From positions 1 through 34,702 of the forward strand of contig NZ_LFNG01000020.1 in assembly GCF_001045435.1 (NCBI RefSeq): a stretch of DNA of 34,702 nucleotides. Direction: 5' to 3'. Source of the DNA: Chryseobacterium koreense CCUG 49689 (GTDB lineage Bacteria; Bacteroidota; Bacteroidia; Flavobacteriales; Weeksellaceae). Below the pieces are notes generated by a model. That model did no database searches. It saw nothing but the letters and a program-made list of their open reading frames with translations, and was not told where the DNA came from. Shown here one piece after another: positions 31,700 to 34,702 of the stretch. The translations under genes were made by a program, and so were the position numbers. Numbering within the stretch: the stretch's first letter is position 1; the number at the start of each line of letters is the position of its first letter.

Positions 31700-32869
31700 A
31701 TGAACTATGCAACGCAAAATCATATCGGGAACAATCAGCATACCCGAACAGAAACGGCAACGGAAGTTGCACCGACAGTTGGGCGAGTTCGCACAATGGA
31801 TGCAAAGACCAAAAGATGCAGACCAGGTGCGGAAAGACAAACGGAAATCCGTACCGATAGCAATGCTACCAATGGTTTTCTAAAGTGTACGTTTCTGCCT
31901 AAACTGAAAACGGCACAATCCGTACAGGCTTGTCAGAAAACGGAAAGGGATTTTTATAAATCCCTTTCCAAACTTGCCGAGCATTACAGCATTGAGCCAA
32001 TGCCAACCCGACAGGGTTACGGCTATCCCTACAATATGGTATTGGCTATGTGGGATATGGATACCCAAATGAAACGAAGCCATAGAAATTGGGACGGTTT
32101 TAAATTGATACGGGACAGTAAGAAAACCTTTTTAACGAGCGAGGAAAGATACGACACAGGTACAACGCTGTTTTACATTCCCATTGTTCCACTCTTTGAA
32201 ATGTTGCACGACAAACAGCGGAAACACACCGCACATTTACTGACTTCGGTTTGCAGTTATCTGTACCATATTGCCCAAATACCATATTACAGACAGGAAG
32301 ACAGCTATTTGTATTGGCTGTATGAAACGCACAAAGATTGGGTAGATTATGACGATGAAACGGAAGAAACCGAAAGCTATAAAAGTGAATTGAGGAAAGC
32401 GGAAACCGTTGGCGACAGGATTGAGCAAAAGTTGTACAACCGTATCAATCTAACGATATTTGAGCAACGTTTAAGCCGTTTTAAAAGCCGTGATACATTC
32501 GACAAAGAATGTTGGAACGTGGCTTGTAATGCCTTTGCCCTTTATACGGAATACCCGACAGCAAGTATTTTCCGAAACGCACCCATACCCGAACAGGACC
32601 CCTATAACGATGATTGCGAAAACGAAGTTATCGGAATGGAAAAGTATATTTCCTTTATCGCAGATACCAAAGGTTGGTTGTACGAAAACATAAAAGACAG
32701 TATCAACAACGAGTTTAACGAATACGGAGTAATGGAAGAACCGACCATTAACAAAGTCTTTGACGAAAGAAAAATATCGGTTGGAAACCTTGATTTTGAG
32801 AACTGCCTGTTTGAGTTATTGGACGACCTATCTTACCTATTGTATAACTATAAAACCACAGAAAAATGA
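31700..32869 (+). CDS. PRTRC system protein F
   Basis: A 389-residue protein by the open frame. Residues ~60-389 read as a PRTRC F protein, with YSIEPMPTRQGYGYPYNMVLA and a later FYIPIVPLFEMLHDKQRKH. The first ~60 residues, rich in Thr, Arg and Asn, look unlike the rest, and here a second, better-composed frame overlaps (see the 58-codon ORF at 31707). The true F start may therefore lie downstream of the ATG at 31700. The C-terminus overlaps the B gene by 4 bp. Confidence 0.85.
   Translation: MNYATQNHIGNNQHTRTETATEVAPTVGRVRTMDAKTKRCRPGAERQTEIRTDSNATNGFLKCTFLPKLKTAQSVQACQKTERDFYKSLSKLAEHYSIEPMPTRQGYGYPYNMVLAMWDMDTQMKRSHRNWDGFKLIRDSKKTFLTSEERYDTGTTLFYIPIVPLFEMLHDKQRKHTAHLLTSVCSYLYHIAQIPYYRQEDSYLYWLYETHKDWVDYDDETEETESYKSELRKAETVGDRIEQKLYNRINLTIFEQRLSRFKSRDTFDKECWNVACNAFALYTEYPTASIFRNAPIPEQDPYNDDCENEVIGMEKYISFIADTKGWLYENIKDSINNEFNEYGVMEEPTINKVFDERKISVGNLDFENCLFELLDDLSYLLYNYKTTEK
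31707..31883 (+). CDS. Overlapping 58-codon ORF at the start of the PRTRC F frame
   Basis: In a different frame from F, an ATG at 31707 (seven bases after the F ATG) opens 58 codons starting MQRKIISGTISIPEQKRQRK and ending PIAMLPMVF before TAA at 31881. It is strongly basic and richer in typical coding residues than the overlapping F N-terminus. It could be a separate small PRTRC-associated protein, or the true 5' end of F before a frameshift. No homologue is recognised. Confidence 0.4.
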   Translation: MQRKIISGTISIPEQKRQRKLHRQLGEFAQWMQRPKDADQVRKDKRKSVPIAMLPMVF

Positions 32870-33588
32870 ACAATGCAACCGACATAACAGCAAATTTCGG
32901 AACGCTTTATTTTCCTAAATCAGCATTGGTTTTTTACGTAACCAACGGCACGGACAAAGAAACCTATGTAGAGCATTTCGATATGGACAGGGATGGCAAC
33001 CCAATCAACGCCCACCCCTTGACCGTAAGGGAAGCCACTATTTTGGCGAAGTGTTTACAGACCGATGAAGAAAAGAACACGGCATTTTTAAAACCAAAGG
33101 GAATTTTGCCGACCAATGTACTGCATATCAATCCGAGCAATGACAAAGGCACGGTATTATGGTACACCAAAGCAAAGAAACAGCAACTTTATTTTGTGGA
33201 CGATTTGGGCATACCCAACGGAACGGCACAAGTACCTGCAATGCTCTGGTTAGCGAGTAAGAGCAGTCTTACCGTATTTGCTTTGGCAACCAACAGACGA
33301 CCAACCGAAAAAACATCTTTGCATTACGCTCCGTTTTTCAACATCTATGAAAAGGGCAACGTATGTATGGGAACGGTAAGTATTGACATTAAAAATTCGG
33401 CTTCGGTTGAGGAGTTTATACAGGCTTGGGAGCATTATTTTTTCAATTCCTATTTCAGCCATTCACTGTGCAGTAATTTGACAAAAAAGAACATTGTAAC
33501 CCTATGGAAAGACCTCGTTAATACAGATAAACCCTTTCCAAATGAAGTATTAAAAGCTAACAGTAAAACCCTTAAAAATATATTCTGA
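32866..33588 (+). CDS. PRTRC system protein B
   Basis: A 240-residue protein matching PRTRC B (TIGR03737, as recalled): TLYFPKSALVFYVT, LTVREATILAKCL, and the central LPTNVLHINPSNDKGTVLWY (20 residues), then LYFVDDLGIPNGTAQVPAMLW. No transmembrane segment is seen. It overlaps F by 4 bp and the ThiF gene by one base, indicating tight coupling of F, B and ThiF expression. Function unknown. Confidence 0.9.
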   Translation: MNNATDITANFGTLYFPKSALVFYVTNGTDKETYVEHFDMDRDGNPINAHPLTVREATILAKCLQTDEEKNTAFLKPKGILPTNVLHINPSNDKGTVLWYTKAKKQQLYFVDDLGIPNGTAQVPAMLWLASKSSLTVFALATNRRPTEKTSLHYAPFFNIYEKGNVCMGTVSIDIKNSASVEEFIQAWEHYFFNSYFSHSLCSNLTKKNIVTLWKDLVNTDKPFPNEVLKANSKTLKNIF

Positions 33589-34394
33589 TGAACGCAGAGA
33601 AAACAAAAGTACATTTTACAGACAGCTATCTGTTAGACCCGACCAACCCGATTGCGGTAAACCTTATCGGAGCAGGTGGCACAGGCTCAAAAGTCCTGAC
33701 AGCCTTGTTAGAGATAAACGAGAGTTTGACGGCTTTAGGACACGCAGGACTTTCCGTAAGATTGTGGGACGATGATATTATCACGATTGCCAATTTGGGC
33801 AGACAGCGATTTTTTGAAAGCGAAACAGGATTGCACAAATCCGTTGCTTTAATCAATCGTGTAAACCGTTGTATCGGTACAAATTGGAAAGCCGAAACCC
33901 GAAAATTTGAAAGGGATAGTTTCGGTATGATACCCGAAGAAGCACAGGCAACCATTACCATTACTTGCGTGGATAATGTAAAAGCAAGGTTTGGCGTTGC
34001 AGAAATTTTGAGCATATTCCGCAACCGCAAAAATTACCGAGATACCCCAAAATATTGGTTGGACTTTGGGAACAGCAGGCACACAGGGCAAGTCTTACTA
34101 TCTACTATCGGAGAGATTAAACAACCCGATACACAAAAGTACGAAGCGGTGGCAAGCTTGCCATTCGTTACCGAAGAATTTGGGGAATTGCTGAGGCAAT
34201 CTGAAGAACAGGACGACACGCCAAGTTGTTCACTTGCTGAAGCCTTGCAAAAGCAGGATTTATTTATCAATAGTTCATTGGCTCAAATGGGCTGTTCCTT
34301 GCTTTGGGATTTGTTTCGCTATGGAATGACGGAATACAGGGGATTTTTCCACAATCTTAAAGATTACCGTACCCAACCTATAAAGGTTGGGTAA
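33588..34394 (+). CDS. PRTRC system ThiF family protein
   Basis: A 268-residue E1-like (ThiF/MoeB) adenylyltransferase fold. The nucleotide-binding motif is LIGAGGTGSKVLTAL (about 25-39), then WDDDIITIANLGRQRF (the Asp/Arg/Gln box) and ITCVDNVKARFGVAE. The zinc-binding CXXC pairs of true E1 enzymes are not evident. In PRTRC cassettes it pairs with the small C protein, suggesting an activation-like reaction, but this is inference. It is the last gene before the IS21 end. Confidence 0.92.
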   Translation: MNAEKTKVHFTDSYLLDPTNPIAVNLIGAGGTGSKVLTALLEINESLTALGHAGLSVRLWDDDIITIANLGRQRFFESETGLHKSVALINRVNRCIGTNWKAETRKFERDSFGMIPEEAQATITITCVDNVKARFGVAEILSIFRNRKNYRDTPKYWLDFGNSRHTGQVLLSTIGEIKQPDTQKYEAVASLPFVTEEFGELLRQSEEQDDTPSCSLAEALQKQDLFINSSLAQMGCSLLWDLFRYGMTEYRGFFHNLKDYRTQPIKVG

Positions 34395-34451
34395 GCCCGA
34401 AAAATCGGGCAAAAATGCAATTCCTCGCTTCGGTCGGAAACGCATTTTTGC
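34395..34451 (+). terminator. Nested palindromes after the PRTRC ThiF gene
   Basis: GCCCGA-AAAA-TCGGGC (34395-34410) is followed by the dyad GCAAAAATGC (34409-34418) / GCATTTTTGC (34442-34451). The T-containing 3' arm could end the operon's transcript. No canonical long T-run. Confidence 0.5.
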
Positions 34452-34526
34452 ATTTTATAAGGTACAACCACTTTGCCAAAATGTACCATTACACAATCCC
34501 TTTGCCCTACATTTCATCAAATAGGT

Positions 34527-34702
34527 TGTGCTATTGGAAAAAACGGTCAAATTGACCACCTGATTTCGGAGCAAAGTGACCAGTGAATTTCGGTTTAAAT
34601 TGACCACCGAGATTCGGAGCAAATTGACCACCTGATTTTCTTTCCATTTTCATTCATTTTAGCTTGTCTTTTTTCATGATGTTAAGCTCATAAATTCGCT
34701 GT
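34527..34702 (-). mobile_element. End of an IS21-family insertion sequence
   Basis: Four 24-bp degenerate units beginning AAATTGACCACCTGATTTCGG occur at 34549, 34573, 34597 and 34621 (the last partial), the multiple terminal repeats typical of IS21-family ends in Bacteroidota. The outer tip is probably near 34527. A partial minus-strand ORF comes in from the window edge (next entry), as expected for istB or a nearby gene. The element continues beyond the window. Confidence 0.7.
34654..34702 (-). CDS. C-terminal fragment of an IS21-associated protein (probably IstB-like)
   Basis: On the minus strand the last codons read QRIYELNIMKKDKLK followed by TGA at 34656-34654, directly inside the terminal repeats. 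The position fits the 3' end of istB. Too short to confirm by itself. Confidence 0.4.
   Translation of the reverse strand, partial: QRIYELNIMKKDKLK

Overview
The window looks like a chromosome segment of a low-GC Bacteroidota, most likely family Weeksellaceae (Chryseobacterium or a near relative). The basis is the repeated TTG-N18 to 21-TAnnTTTG promoter architecture, the near absence of Shine-Dalgarno sequences, and Flavobacteriia-type families: a bS21 with the usual C-terminus, a DUF5683 protein, a monomeric isocitrate dehydrogenase, a large LepB, and an IntDOT-like integrase. The genus is inferred; no rRNA is present.

Layout. 1-390 is a mosaic of direct and inverted repeats. 391-2920 (minus) holds an AraC-family regulator and a TrpB2-type tryptophan synthase beta chain. 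TrpB2 is preceded by a promoter, a 25-codon leader ORF with three consecutive Trp codons, and a terminator whose 5' arm can instead pair with the leader: a complete-looking ribosome-mediated attenuator. 3019-5600 has a small acidic protein and monomeric NADP-dependent isocitrate dehydrogenase. 5622-14204 (plus) is an accessory-like stretch: a conserved hypothetical, thiol peroxidase, a cluster of two VOC and four SRPBCC (AHSA1-like) proteins arranged as paralogous pairs, an ECF sigma factor with a membrane partner, and a tail-anchored J-domain protein. 14449-20683 is a core block: TonB-like protein, parA, parB, a DUF5683 protein, dapB and lepB. Two perfect inverted DnaA boxes lie just upstream of parA. 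The 5' end of dapB is duplicated 255 bp upstream of the real gene.

20726-23884 (minus) is an AddA/RecB-like helicase-nuclease. It is followed on plus by rpsU, a XerC/D recombinase, hpf and four tRNA genes (Thr-TGT, Tyr-GTA, Gly-TCC, Thr-GGT).

From about 26240 the window enters an integrated mobile element, probably an ICE. It shows a broken second copy of the tRNA-Thr 3' end, an IntDOT-like tyrosine recombinase, ssb, a DUF932 protein, three small conserved-type ORFs, and a PRTRC cassette (E, C, F, B, ThiF). The cassette is followed directly by the end of an IS21-family insertion sequence that runs off the window.

The most interesting signals are the Trp leader attenuator in front of trpB2, the tRNA-Thr remnant interrupted by a dispersed palindrome at the element boundary, the DnaA-box pair (plus a weak parS-like site) around parAB, the dapB 5' duplication, and the PRTRC module with an unannotated overlapping ORF at the start of protein F.
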